Of a stretch of 64,000 bases of DNA, positions 32,938-44,370 are shown in pieces (positions within the stretch are counted from its first letter, which is position 1; each line of letters starts with the position of its first letter). Source of the DNA: Diabrotica undecimpunctata (lineage: Eukaryota > Arthropoda > Insecta > Coleoptera > Chrysomelidae); the NCBI RefSeq assembly GCF_040954645.1, contig NC_092804.1, forward strand, positions 94,446,862-94,510,861, in the 5' to 3' direction. The translations under genes were made by a program, and so were the position numbers. Under the pieces are notes generated by a model. It saw only the letters and a program-made list of their open reading frames with translations. It was not told the DNA's origin and did no database searches.

Positions 32938-34296
32938 ATGAAAAATGGAAAGGCTCCAGGACCGGGGGGAGTACCCATTGAACTGATTAAATATGGCCCT
33001 GACAAACTATTTCAGCTATTGGCTTATACTTTTAATTTATTCTTGAGAGGAGAAGAGCTACCCCCAGAATGGAAAACTGCATATATCAGCAATCTATACA
33101 AAAATAAAGGCGACAGAAAAGATTCTAAGAACTACCGAGGGCTTAGTGTAACTAACTCTATCTATAGAGTCTACGGGAAGATAATTAAAAGCCGAATTGA
33201 AGATTTCTGGGAAGACGCTGAAGATCAGAGTGGCTTTCGTACTGGTCGTTTCGAACATAATATGGAGACACACATGGTATTTATTGATCTTCAAAAGGCG
33301 TATGACAGTGTCCCATTAGCCAAGCTATGGCAGGTGCTAGAAGACAAGAATATTCCACCGATTTACATTAATGCTGTAAGGGAGTTGTACGATGATATGA
33401 CGAGTGTAATAAAGATTGGACAAAAAGTGACAAGAAAGGTAAAAGTGACCAAAGGACTTCGCCAAGGCTGCTGCATTGCCCCTACACTCTTTAAGATTTA
33501 TTTGGAGGGGGTTTTGGATATTTGGAAAAGAAAATGTGAACCTATGGGTGTTAAAATTGGAGACCATACACTGTACAGCTTGCATTTTGCTGATGACCAA
33601 GTAATACTTGCAGAAGATCAAGATGATATCCACTACATGTTACGAAAAATAGATGAAGAATATACTAAGTGGGGCTTATCAATTAATCCATCAAAAACAG
33701 AGTACGTAGTAGTGGGAGGTGAAGGAAAGCACTTAGAACTAGGAAGCAAATAAATTCAAAATACTGATAGCTATAAATATCTCGGTGTAAACATTACAAA
33801 CAATGGTCGGAATACAAAAGAAATAGCTACTAGAATTGGTCAAGGAAATTCAGCAATACGTCAACTGAATAGTATACTTTGGAATAACCACATCACCCGA
33901 AACACAAAAATTAGGATATACAAAAGTATCATAGAAAGCATTGCAAAGATTGAAAGCATTGAAAGCAATTATTGGAGAAGATGTTGCCAACTCACTAGAA
34001 GAGATGGAGTAAGGAATACTGAAATCAGAGAGCGTGTGGGCATAGACATTGACGTCCTGGAAACTATAGAATGCAAAAGGCTGAAATGGTATGGCCATGT
34101 AGAGAGGATGAATGATCAACGATGGCCAAAGAGAATGTTACAGTGGATCCCCACCAACCGCAGGAAAAAGGGAAGACCAAGAAGATCGTGGAGACAAGAA
34201 GTAAAAGGTGCAATGGAAGATAGGGGTCTACAAGTAGATGACTGGAACGATCGCAAGCGTTGGAAGCTAGGTTGCGAGAAACGGCGGCAGCTGTAA
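32938..34296 (+). pseudogene. LINE reverse transcriptase and C-terminus (RTE-like), one stop and small losses
   Basis: RT blocks in order: MKNGKAPGPGGVPIELIKYG, ISNLYKNKGDRKDSKNYRGL, DQSGFRTGR, MVFIDLQKAYDSVP (motif A), GLRQGCCIAPTLFKIYLE (motif B) and HFADDQVILAED (motif C, FADD). TAA at 33,751-33,753 follows GSK, then the same frame continues with DSYKYLGVNIT, LKWYGHVERMNDQRWPKRML and KKGRPRRSWRQEVKGAMEDR. Part of the thumb (the YGaEtWtl segment) is missing near 33,930. Endonuclease is absent through 5' truncation. The clade is my inference from the GHVERM and RGRPRR-W motifs. Confidence 0.75.
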
Positions 34297-34304
34297 TAAA
34301 CTCG

Positions 34305-34406
<102 letters not shown>

Positions 34407-34623
34407 TAATAATATACGCACCCTTTTTGTATAGGTAAATAGTAGTAGATTTGTGTATTTTGATTCACTGTCTATATTTCCAAGCAGTTTTACTGAAATA
34501 AAAAGAAAATAGATTACAATAAAGAGAAATCTGATTTATAATTCAATATGGTATTTTAGATTTATTTATTTTTAAATTTAGTAAAATAAAAAATATACAC
34601 ATTTATAACCCACCTATTATTAT

Positions 34624-34830
34624 ATGCAAAATTTACTTACCAAACAATATAATAATATAAAAATAAGGTACAAATTAGTTCAAACGCAAAACACAATAAA
34701 TATCGACTTTAGACGATTTTACACCGGCAGGACAGAAGGCTTGTATAAAAACAAAAGTTCGACAATAATATCGGTTATCAATGGTGACGACTGCATATTG
34801 CAAAGTTATGAGATAATAAATATATTTTAA
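34624..34830 (+). other. Short ORF conserved between the two TIR-element copies
   Basis: 68 codons beginning MQNLLTKQYNN. The ORF at 2,873-3,064 on the minus strand encodes a near-identical protein (MQNLLTKQYNNMKIRHKLVQ). I recognise no domain. Most differences I noticed are amino-acid changes, so there is no clear sign of selection on protein; the match probably just reflects element identity. Confidence 0.4.
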
Positions 34831-34929
34831 AGTAACTCAATACTGACTGAGTCATCTATTTTATAATAGAAAATTAATTTAGATATATGCTTACATATGT
34901 CTCTTTATACAAATATACACTTCGTAAGG

Positions 34930-35190
34930 GCTTAAAAAATTTGATGGGTAAAATGTTGAATACCATGTTGAATACTTTGCTTCACCGCTGCCTGATGTTC
35001 ATGGTTTGAAGATCTTTCTCTATATCCTCTATCCACCTTTTATTGTGCCTACCCTTTATTCCTATTTGCTTGGGGTTTTAATCTCTGGATTACTTGTACT
35101 GTACAGTTTAGTCTTTGTGACTTTACAAATCTAGCGATATCTGCGCTCTGCAGTAATTCATCCAGCTCTGCATTAATTCATTTTTATTCT
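34930..35190 (-). pseudogene. LINE C-terminal scrap inside TIR element copy 2
   Basis: On the minus strand, after the shared start near 35,180 (GAGCTGGATGAATTACTGCA), it continues to RWIEDIEKDLQTMN-like codons. That matches the LINE 'kRWiEDie-Dl--m' C-terminal motif. Homologous to 2,640-2,805 but about 190 bp longer. Dead. Confidence 0.5.
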
Positions 35191-36201
35191 TCATAAACCA
35201 TCGCTATGTTTGAATGTTTGTTATGTGTTAAAAATAGGTGGTTTTAAAAACATTTGGATAAACTTAGTGATGTGCATAGTTATGCAACTAGAAAAAACTC
35301 TAATATAATATCTTTTATTTTGTAAATTAACGAAGACCCACAATACATATGAATATCAGTTTAAAGCTTTTTAACATGTTACTGTAAAATTGTTGTTATT
35401 TTTTTAGACAGCAACCTTAAATAGTTCTTTCATATCGATTTGTTAAGTAAGAATAACTAAGATCTGTTTCGGAACAAATCAATTTAGCATCTTCCAAAAT
35501 AACATATTTTTCTTTGTTAAATCATGTTATCATTATTAAAATATAAAATGTTATCATTATTAAACAATACCAAGATAATTTTATGTGTGAAAATTACAAA
35601 AGATGTCATTTAAAATATTGTGCAATATTGTGTGACCTCTCTACTACATAACACTCACATTCGATGGTCAGCTAGCTCATCCGATTTAAATATAGTTGAC
35701 TTTATTATTATTTATTTTGATTTTGTGTTTAGTTCAGTATATACGTACAAATTTTGTGTACCTTCATTACCACTTTTTTGTATCTTTTTAAACATCTGAA
35801 ATATCAAACTCTGGAGTATAAGTTGATTAACCTGTACCTACGTGTAATAAAAGATAATTAAAACTTGTTTTATAAAGGATATCTGTTAAAAAATAACTGT
35901 ACCAAAAATCAATAAATTTAAATTAACTTCAAAATTTTATTTATGATTAAATATTATAATAACATAATTTTATCACTCTTTATAATTACTATAATTAAAT
36001 TAGCCAAATTATATAAAAACACTTTATAAGTTATTATAAATTATTATTATATTATATTATTATATAGATTATCAAAAGTCTTTCCTATACAACTACATTC
36101 AAATGTGTGAAGAAGTGGTCTTGACTACGTCATGCGCGACGCGAACCGATTTTGGAACATTATGTATCATACCTTGTGTTCATTGTACCATGGTAGGTCA
36201 G

Positions 36202-36465
36202 TATTAGTAAAGCATTATGAGGGAGCAGGTGTATTAAATTTAAACTGGACGAAAAATTACGTCTTTTAATTAAAAATAAGATATTATTTGGTATTTTCCA
36301 AATAATATCTTTGAAACTATATTGTCGTATAGATTTTTTGGAGGTATTAAGTGTGAAAATAAGAATTAGTTCTAAAAAATGAAACAAAAAAAGATAAAAT
36401 TGGTATAAAATTTGTTCTATAAAAATTAAATCAAATAAAAAATAATTCCAACACTACTGTTTAAA
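36202..36465. other. No recognisable gene
   Basis: Flank of the TIR element, AT-rich. Confidence 0.35.
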
Positions 36466-37603
36466 TTAAAAATAACTCCAAACAATTAGAAATTCTAAAC
36501 CAAATTCTTTGGTAATTAAATGTTCAAACCGACCACCAGGTTGTAATAAACAGTAACCAAATCTATTATACAAAGCATTCCTCATGACGTTGAGTTCATC
36601 TGCCGATATGTTTTGGCTATGTTGGATTATATTTCCCTTTAGTTCCTCCAAGTTTTTGGCTTGCTCGAACTCATGTATACAATTTTGTTTTTAGCATCCC
36701 CCAAAAATAAAAATCTAGAGGAGCTAACTCAGTTGACCGAGGGGGCCATTTTATTGTACCGTCTGTACTAATGACACGTTCAGCAAAAATTAATGATAAA
36801 TAGTCTCTAACGACTTTTGCATTATGTGCAGGACATCCGTCTTGTTGAAACCAAATTTCGTTGAAGTTAATTTGAAGACGTTGAAGTGCAGGAATAATTT
36901 GATTTTGCAGTAATTGGAAATATTTGACTGCGTTTAAATTGCCTTCAATGAAAAAAGGACCAATAATATGGTCTCCCAAAATTCCAGTCCAAACATTCAA
37001 TTTTTGGGGATACTGCGTACGCACAGACACACTCAAATGCTTATTCGCCTGAGACCAATAACGTACAGCGGGCGAATTATGTTTCTTGTGAATTGTGAAG
37101 AAGGACTCATCTGTAAACAAAATATTTTTTAAAAAATTAATATTTGCATGGTATCTCTCCATCATAATTTCACAAAATTACATCCGTTTAAATTTATCAT
37201 CAGGAAATATTTCTTGAATTGTCTGCACTTTATAACAATGGTAGTTGTTTCTTTTCAAAATATTCCTCACTGTTATTGCATTCAAATCAATTTTATCGGC
37301 AATTTGTTTACTTGAACACGGCGTCGCTTCAGCCAATGCACAAACTTGAATTTCTCTAATTTCTCGTTCTTGAGAAATTTTCTTTTCGCGAGGTTGATCT
37401 GATGGGCAACATTTTTTACAGCTGCCATTAGTACAGCCAAACTTTTCAAATTGATAAATAATGGCTAATACAGTTTTTTCTATAGATATTGGCCTATTTT
37501 CAAAAGCCATAATAAATAAATTGATAGTTTCTTGTACTGAATTGCTCCCAAAGTACCATTTTATTATTCGTACCCGTTCTTCTGTTGTATAAACAGTCGG
37601 CAT
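36466..37603 (-). pseudogene. Tc1/mariner-type transposase, DD41D spacing (broken)
   Basis: Minus strand from 37,603. A helix-turn-helix region of the DUF4817 kind (VYTTEERVRIIKWYFGSNSV, CALAEATPCSSKQIADKI) precedes an in-frame stop at about 37,176. The catalytic domain then reads ILFTDESFFTIHKK (first Asp), WFQQDGCPAHNAKVVRDYLS (second Asp) and WPPRSTELAPLDFYFWGMLK (third Asp). 41 residues separate the second and third Asp, i.e. DD41D, a spacing reported for the rosa group. A frameshift near 36,655 precedes the C-terminus (FEQAKNLEELKGNI). I could not identify terminal repeats. One stop and one shift make it inactive. Confidence 0.78.
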
Positions 37604-38135
37604 AATTATTTCTTATCTTCACACTTACAAAGTTACCTCCAAAAAGAAATACATAGCTGTCGACAGGCCCACAGCATAGCTGTCGACTTCTCTCGTCTCG
37701 ACGAATGGCGATGTTGCCAAAATTATCTTATATTATTCAAAATTGGGTTACAATTTCGACAAATAAAAATGCGAATCTGTAAATTTTTCATGGATTTTAG
37801 AAATTTCGGACTAGTATTCGTGTCAATTAATGTTTCATTTTTAATATCATCATTAATTTTTGAATTGCAATATAACCGCACCACTGATCGCCAATTTTTT
37901 AAATCAATTCAATGGTTTAATTGAAATATGTAATAAGGCAACCCTGTTGCGTATAAGCTAAGCTGGATCGGAAATTCGTAAGACGTTCATTAACGGGCGT
38001 GTCTAAAAAATGGGGAGGGGAGAAAAAGGGGAAATATATTTGTTTTCTTTGTCTATTCGCTGAAAATATGATTTTATATCTGTGTTAGATATCCGGTTAA
38101 ATTCTACCATACCGACCATAAACTTTTACCTAGAC

Positions 38136-38138
<3 letters not shown>
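37604..38138. other. No recognisable gene
   Basis: Contains CATAGCTGTCGAC twice about 25 bp apart (near 37,652-37,684), otherwise featureless. May hold the undetected right end of the mariner. Confidence 0.35.

Positions 38139-38225
<87 letters not shown>
38139..38225. repeat. (AT)n microsatellite
   Basis: Uninterrupted AT dinucleotides. Confidence 0.97.
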
Positions 38226-38230
<5 letters not shown>

Positions 38231-38919
38231 GTAGATATCGGCGTAGCTCGCAACAAAGGAAAATATATAATAAAATATGTGCATAAGGATGGTATAAGGA
38301 TGGATGTGTATGGAGCAGTTTTAGGCCAAGTATTATTTTGTCCCGATTACAGACTATACAGGACCATAATATATTCTAGATATCAAAAAACACAGACTAG
38401 TTAAGATAGTATTTGTGCTAGTTAGGTATTTTTAACTACAAACTAACCCAATACTTTGACAAGTATGTAATTCTTCCAAAACAGCATTCTCGGGGATAAA
38501 ACAAGAAGCACCAGCCTTCGCTCCATCATCAAAACTGTTTTCACTATTGTTACAAAGTTCCGCTCTACAAATACAAATATTTAGTAATGAAATCATTAGA
38601 CATGATTTAGCACTTCCATATAATAAATATCACGTACCTATTTAATAAATCATCCACAAGTCTTTTTTGTTGTCTTTTATGTTGCCGGTTCGTTCTATCA
38701 AAATTCGTCTTTTCGTTCTGTTTGTTTTAGATAAATTTATTGACGGAACAGCTTCATTTCTTAAAGAACGATGTTTTGCTGGTGTATACCCCAGCAATTC
38801 ATGTTTTAAATTACGTTCATAATCACTTTCGATAAAGTGCGTAAAGCGAACACGAGCAAGTTTAACATTAAAACTATCCTAGCGCTTACGCAAATTTCCA
38901 AAGAGCTTGCATTTCCTTG

Positions 38920-39294
38920 TGTTATGAATTTATTGATTAACTTATAATTTGTTCTATTTTATTTATTATTTCTTTACTAATTTATTATATCGTTCTTATT
39001 TTAATTTATTAAAACACACAGTAATTTATATCAGTTTATTAAACTATTGTACAATTTATTTGACGAACGTTACAATAAAATCGCGGGAGCGGGTCTTCAG
39101 ATATTAACTGTTTCCAAAATGAAAGTTCCGTCATATTTATACGAAAACAGCTGTTCTCGAACCATATGGATGTTGGTTTTTTTATTACTGGGAGTTTCTG
39201 CCAGCTGGTCGAAGGGTCTCGTACAATCTAAAACATATTAGTGAATAAACACATGTTTACAGGTTTTTAATATGACTCATATTTTTACGTAACA
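38920..39294 (-). repeat. Gypsy 3' LTR
   Basis: TGTTATGAATT...TTACGTAACA, 375 bp. Matches the other LTR except for about eight substitutions and a 65-bp deletion after GGATGTTG. The ORF in it is a shadow. Confidence 0.9.
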
Positions 39295-39312
39295 TTGCCC
39301 CCCTCTTAAAAC
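39295..39312 (-). promoter_or_regulatory. Polypurine tract
   Basis: On the minus strand a purine run with six G lies immediately upstream of the 3' LTR, the plus-strand priming site in LTR elements. Confidence 0.7.
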
Positions 39313-39356
39313 GAAGATTCCTCCTGGAACCTTGTCGGGACTGGAACTGGAACGGT

Positions 39357-39413
39357 ATGTTGGTATCGGCAATTGGACCCTCTTTTACAACTTCCAGTTG
39401 TATAAAAATGACA
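39357..39413 (-). other. CCCH zinc finger at Pol C-terminus
   Basis: CHFYTTGSCKRGSNCRYQH gives C-x7-C-x5-C-x3-H, the RNA-binding CCCH class. It follows the macro-like domain by about 14 residues, close to the stop. Confidence 0.8.
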
Positions 39414-39452
39414 AGGGACGGTTTTCTCTCCGCACCAGTAACTATGCGGATT

Positions 39453-39842
39453 GCAACAGACTAACACCTGGACTTTGGTGTCTTTAAAGATCTCCTCCAC
39501 CATATTTCGGATAACCCTCCAATCTAATTGGCGGCACTCCAACTTTGGCATGGCTAACTTTTGCACGTCGGACTCTAGTACGTGCTCTCTCAATTGAAGT
39601 AAGGCTTCCCATACATCTCGGTAGGTAGGTTGGTCACGGGCAGTGTCTTTTGTTACCAGGTAGAAAAGGTAACGTGGTGCATCTTGGAGTTTCAAGGTTT
39701 TACCGGGAGCTGGCACTTGGCATTGAAGTTCTGCAACTCGACCAAACTTCCTTCGAAAGACGGATGCCAACCCTGGTGCTTCTTTGATACTGACCGGAAT
39801 GGTAAGGGCCAGCGAGTAGTCATCGGAGAGCGCGAGTAGATC
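39453..39842 (-). other. Macro-like (ADP-ribose-binding) domain within gypsy Pol
   Basis: Residues about 675-804 of the Pol frame. The order of conserved blocks (SLA then PGLA--F--KFG; RY-FYLVTK; PTY---W-AL; AMP-L-C--LDW; I--VF-DT-V-V-V) follows the TARG1-type macro domain. The Lys in LVTK is kept. The Gly-rich catalytic loop is shortened. A macro domain binds ADP-ribose or removes it from proteins; what it would do for a retrotransposon is unknown. The frame is open through the domain, so it was not picked up as a dead fragment. Confidence 0.7.
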
Positions 39843-42443
39843 TTGCTTTTCTTCAGTGGTAACACCATGTCTTGCTTTACCGGTACCTCCATAGGCACCC
39901 ATGAATTCCTCAAACGTGAGGTCAGACACATCTTGGACTTGGTTTACTTCCACTTCTTCATCTACCTCGTGGTCACCTTCGAAAGACGCCAGCCGGTTAT
40001 GGTGTACTATCATCTGCTTTCCCTTCGGAATATTGCTTATTCGGTAGATTACATCGTTGATCTTCTCCATAATTAAGTATGGGCCTTCCCAAAACTGCTG
40101 CAATTTGGGAGAACAACATTTTCGCTTGTTGGGATTATAGAGCCAGACTTTGTCGTTCTTCTTAAAGCAACCCTTTTCGGCTTGTGTATCGTACCGTTTC
40201 TTCATTCTGTCGCTAGCGATCTGAAGGTGGGAACGGACCAACTCATGTACATCGTCCATTCTTCTTCGTAATTCGATCACATAATCTTCACCTGCTACAT
40301 CTTCTCCAGGTCGACACCCAAACTCTAGATCACAAGGTAGTCGCATTTCGCGTCCGAATAGGACTCTGGCTGGTGTCTGGCCTGTTGATTCGTTAACAGC
40401 AGATCTGTAGGCCATTGTGAAGAACGGAAGGTATTGGTCCCAGTCTCGCTGATGATCGGACACCATCTTTGTCAAATACTTGCCAACTGTCCTATTCATT
40501 CGTTCTACCATACCATCCGATTGCGGATGATATGCTGTAGTTCTTGTTTTCTTCATGCTTAGTCTATCACATATTCCTTGGAATAGATCACTTTCGAAGT
40601 TCCTGCCTTGGTCACTATGGATCTCCAAAGGCACTCCAAATCGGCTGATATATTCTTGGATCAACTTATCTGCTACGGTGGCGGACTTCTGGACTGGAAG
40701 TGCGTAAATCTCGACCCACTTAGTGAAGTAATCCATTACTACCAACATGTACTTGCCTCCATTTTCATTTTCTGGAAATGGCCCAGCGATGTCCAAAGCT
40801 ATTCTTTCAAACGGGCTTCCAACATTATATTGTCTCATAGGAGCTCTCCTTTTTCGATAAGGCTCGTTACTCGTAGCACAAATAGTACATTTCTTACACC
40901 AGTCTTTTACGTCGTCGGAACTGTTCATCCAATAAAACCGTTCCCGAATTCGCTGAAGGGTTTTCTTTACAACAAAATGCCCTCCTGATGGACTGTCGTG
41001 TAACTGACGAAGTACTTCGGCTATTCTGCTCTTTGGGATCACCAACTGTCTTCTCTTCTCTGAACCGTCATCAGAACACTCTGCTGGACATGGCCTTCTG
41101 GAAAGAGAATCAGCGTTTCTGTGGCTAACTCGGGCCCGGTGCTCAATCTTGAAATCGTATTCTTGGAGTCGTTCGATCCATCTGGCTATCTGACCCTCTG
41201 GATTCTTGAACTGCATCAACCATTTAAGGGCGGCATGGTCGGTTCGGATTAGAAACTTTCTGCCATAGAGGTATTGATAGAAGTGCTCTACTGATTTAAC
41301 TACTGCTAGAAGTTCTCTTCTCGTGACGCAATAATTACGCTCAGGTTTTGAAAGAACTTTACTAAAATATCCGAGGACTCGTTCCTGTCCTCCTTGAATC
41401 TGAGACAGCACTCCTCCAATTCTCACATTACTTGCATCTGTATCTAAGATGAACTCTCCTTCTGGCAGTGGATACCCTAAAATTGGTGCTGTTATTAAAT
41501 GCTTTTTCAAGGTCTCAAAGGCATTCTGGCAGTCTGTATCCCAGCGGTAATCTCTTGCTTCCTCTGTGAATCGCGTTAATGGCTTAGCGATATCTGCAAA
41601 CTTCTTAATAAACCTTCGGTAGTAAGTACATAGTCCAAGAAAACTTCTCACTTGATGTTTGTCCGTTGGTACTGGCCATTCCTTAATGGAATCAATTTTT
41701 CCCTTATCCACGGCCACTCCTTCTTTACTGACTATATGACCCAGATAATTGACTTTACCTTGAAATAGCTGGCACTTCTTGGGGTTTAACATCAATTGGG
41801 CAGCTTTAAGTCGATTAAAAACGTTTTCTAAATTCTTCAAATGTTCTTCAAATGTCTCCCCCAAGACGATTATGTCATCTAGATAAACCAGGCATGTTTT
41901 TCAAGATAACCCTCTCAACACATTTTCCATAAGCCTCTCAAATGTCGCAGGAGCATTACAGAGTCCAAATGGCATAACGTTGAATTGCCACAATCCAGAT
42001 ACCGTGGCTGTCTTCTCTTTATCTACTGGGTCCATTTCTACCTGCCAGTATCCAGACTTCAAATCCAAAGTAGAAAACAATTTACTTCCAGCCAATGTGT
42101 CCAATGTGTCGTCGATCCGAGGCAGAGGATAACTATCTTTCTTGGTAACGTTGTTCAGCAAACGGTAATCCACACAGAATCTCGTCGTTCCGTCTTTCTT
42201 CTTAACCAGGACCACCGGATAGACCCATGGGCTCGTAGAAGGTTCTATCACCCCATCTTTCTTCATTTCCTGAACAGTTGTTTCAGCTTCCTCTCTTTTC
42301 GCCTGTGGTAATCGTCGAGCTGTTTCACGAATTGGCTTAGCATTACCAGTATCAATTTTATGCTTAACAACGGTAGTTCTTCCCGTATTTCCTCCTTTCG
42401 GTACGAAAATATCACGATACTGCCGAAGAAATTCCCTTAATTT

Positions 42444-43056
42444 CTATTTCTCCATCTGATTTAGAGACTGTCCTGCAACTGCAACCATTTGGTCGAATTT
42501 GTCGTTGGAATTATCAGATGTTGTCGCCTGACGGATTATGGATGTCACAGGTACACAAGTTCCTACTTTTGTCTCTTTCTTGATGGTCACTGGGTAGTCG
42601 TTGACATTGATAAGTCTCACAGGAATTTCTTTAGCCGAAGTCACCAATTCCTTTCCAATTCTGATTCCACGGCCAACCTCATCGTCATGGTTCCAAGGCT
42701 CCATCATAACAGGTGTCCCTTCGTCTACAATTCCCTGTAGTCGCGCTACTATGATCGTTTCGCTTCTTCGCTATAACAGTATGGACGAACTTTTCTGCTC
42801 CAATTCCCAATTGTACCTGTATTTCTCCATGAATGTTGGCATTTTCACCTGTAGCGGTCCGAAGTCGCAACCTCGTTGGTAACAGTTTCTTACGGCTGTT
42901 TATAACTGTTGGGCGTATAATGGTTCTGGTCGCTCTGGTATCCACCAACAACGTATGTCTTTTACCATTTATTTCTCCATCTACATATACACTATCTTCA
43001 CGACATTTCAAAGAAGCTATTAGTATAAGAGGGTCCTTGGAAAAGTTTCGGGTCAA
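42444..43056 (-). pseudogene. Gypsy protease region
   Basis: The frame reads YVDGEINGKRHTLLVDTRAT. The catalytic triplet DTG, expected in retroviral-type aspartic proteases, is DTR here. The flap region follows (RLRLRTATGENANIHGEIQV). A frameshift near 42,755 moves to the frame beginning MEPWNHDDEVGRGIRIGKEL. The Gly-to-Arg change would abolish protease activity. Confidence 0.7.
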
Positions 43057-43082
43057 AGCTGCCCCCCTAAGGCTGACCCGTT

Positions 43083-44218
43083 CTAGTTTTCCTGGTGGTG
43101 AGTTTCTTGATTTGCGTCGTACCTAGGGTGCTTACATGAACTTCGTACGTGTCCTATTTCGCCACAATTCCAGCATCTTATGGTCTTCGTTTTCTTGTAT
43201 GTCATACTCTTAATCATATTAACGAGCTGGTCAAGTTTATCTTCATCTCCTTCCTCTTTTACAGTCCTAACTTTACTGTACCCTCCAGAGGCCTTAGCTG
43301 ACTCGTATTCGAGGGCGGCGGATAAGACATCAACCAGCGTCTTGTGACGAGCTAATCGTAGTGTTCTCTGCATTTCATGATCACGAAGACCATCAATAAA
43401 CGTTTGAACGGCCAATTTTTCCATCATGTCTTCGGGAGCTGTTGGATAAGCATATCGTACTAATCTGGCAATATCTACCTCATATTCTTGAAGAGCCTCA
43501 TCTTTTTTCTGTCTATGATTTTTAAGCTGCGACTGATATACATGCTCCAAATGTTCGTGGCCATATCGCATATTTAACCTTTTCTTAAGTTGTTCGAAAT
43601 CATCCGTCTCTTCTGCGGCTATGGTCTGAAGCACATCTAAGGCATCTCCTCGAAGAGCGATAGTCAGGTTTACAGCCTTTTTTTTTTAGACCATCCATTC
43701 GCTCTTGCAGCTGATTCCAACTGTTTCATGTAGTTATTCCATGACGATTTTCCGTCGAAAGTTGGGACTTTAACATGAACAGAACCTTCACTTTTTTCAA
43801 ATTTCAGTCGTGTTTCCAACTTACATTTCGTCTTGTCTTCTTTTGTCTTTACTGTAATTGGAATGTATCCTCTCTCTGCTGTCCCTGTTTCCTCCATCTT
43901 CCTTTCCATCTCTTTCATCTTTTCTTCGAAGGCCAACTTATCGGCAGCAAGTTGGTTGTTTAACGAAGATATTCTATCGTCCAGGGCAGACATCTCAGAA
44001 GTAACTTTAGAGATTTCCGAAGAGATGTTAGCAGAAACTTTGCTTTCCAAGGAAGAAATCTCGTTAGAAAATTTGTTTTCTAAAGAAGCGATGTCGCCGG
44101 AAACTTTCGAAATATCGCCAGAAACTTTGTTCTCTCATGATGCGATGTCACCAGAAACTTTCGCAATCGACGAGATAACAGCAACATGCTTGTCTTCAAA
44201 TATATAAATTTCCGGATC
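43083..44218 (-). pseudogene. Gypsy gag, main part
   Basis: Minus strand from the LINE junction at 44,218. A heptad-rich coiled coil has repeated KVSGDI(S/A) units and an in-frame TGA near 44,133. Then come FDGKSSWNNYMKQLES, a shift in an A-run near 43,680, and capsid-like helices (QTIAAEETDDFEQLKKRLNM, LQEYEVDIARLVRYAYPTAP). The nucleocapsid knuckle CWNCGEIGHVRSSC (C-x2-C-x4-H-x4-C) follows. The end is at 43,083. The N-terminus lies beyond the LINE at 54,542-54,670. Confidence 0.8.
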
Positions 44219-44370
44219 ACAGTTCGAATTCGTTAGTCAAGGTGGGTGGACGTATTCGAGTTTTGTGAATTAGCTGGTGATTGTTTCTTGTAAAATATAA
44301 GAAGTGTAATTAGTTTTTAGTTTTGGTATTGATATTTACGGAGAGCATATTAGAGTTTTTTAAGGCGTAA

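Larger units (their letters stand above)
39306..42311 (-). pseudogene. Gypsy pol: RT, RNase H, integrase, then macro-like domain and CCCH finger
   Basis: RT palm to 41,901: SPWVYPVVLVKKKDGTTRFC, STLDLKSGYWQVEM, MPFGLCNAPATF. A TGA near 41,898 then precedes CLVYLDDIIV. The rest is an open 852-codon frame (41,864-39,306), numbered here. RNase H: Asp141, Glu184, Asp209. Integrase zinc knuckle His289, His296, Cys326, Cys329. Integrase core Asp358, Asp418, Glu454 (D-x59-D-x35-E). A linker ends VHHNRLASFEGD near 630. About 675-804 resembles the TARG1/OARD1 macro fold: APGLASVFRRKFG, PRYLFYLVTKDTARDQPTY, LAMPKLECRQLDW, EEIFKDTKVQVLV. Then comes Cys818-x7-Cys826-x5-Cys832-x3-His836. The usual GCG-LD catalytic loop reads ECRQLD, so hydrolase activity is doubtful. 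Confidence 0.85.

Noticed and set aside
39047..39241. ORF present in both 39.0 and 54.8 kb (MYNLFDERYNKI...)
   Set aside because: It lies wholly inside the two LTRs and changes at the 65-bp indel; its repetition reflects LTR identity, not a gene family.
39630..43126. Plus-strand ORFs opposite gypsy pol and gag
   Set aside because: Antisense shadows of the minus-strand coding frames.
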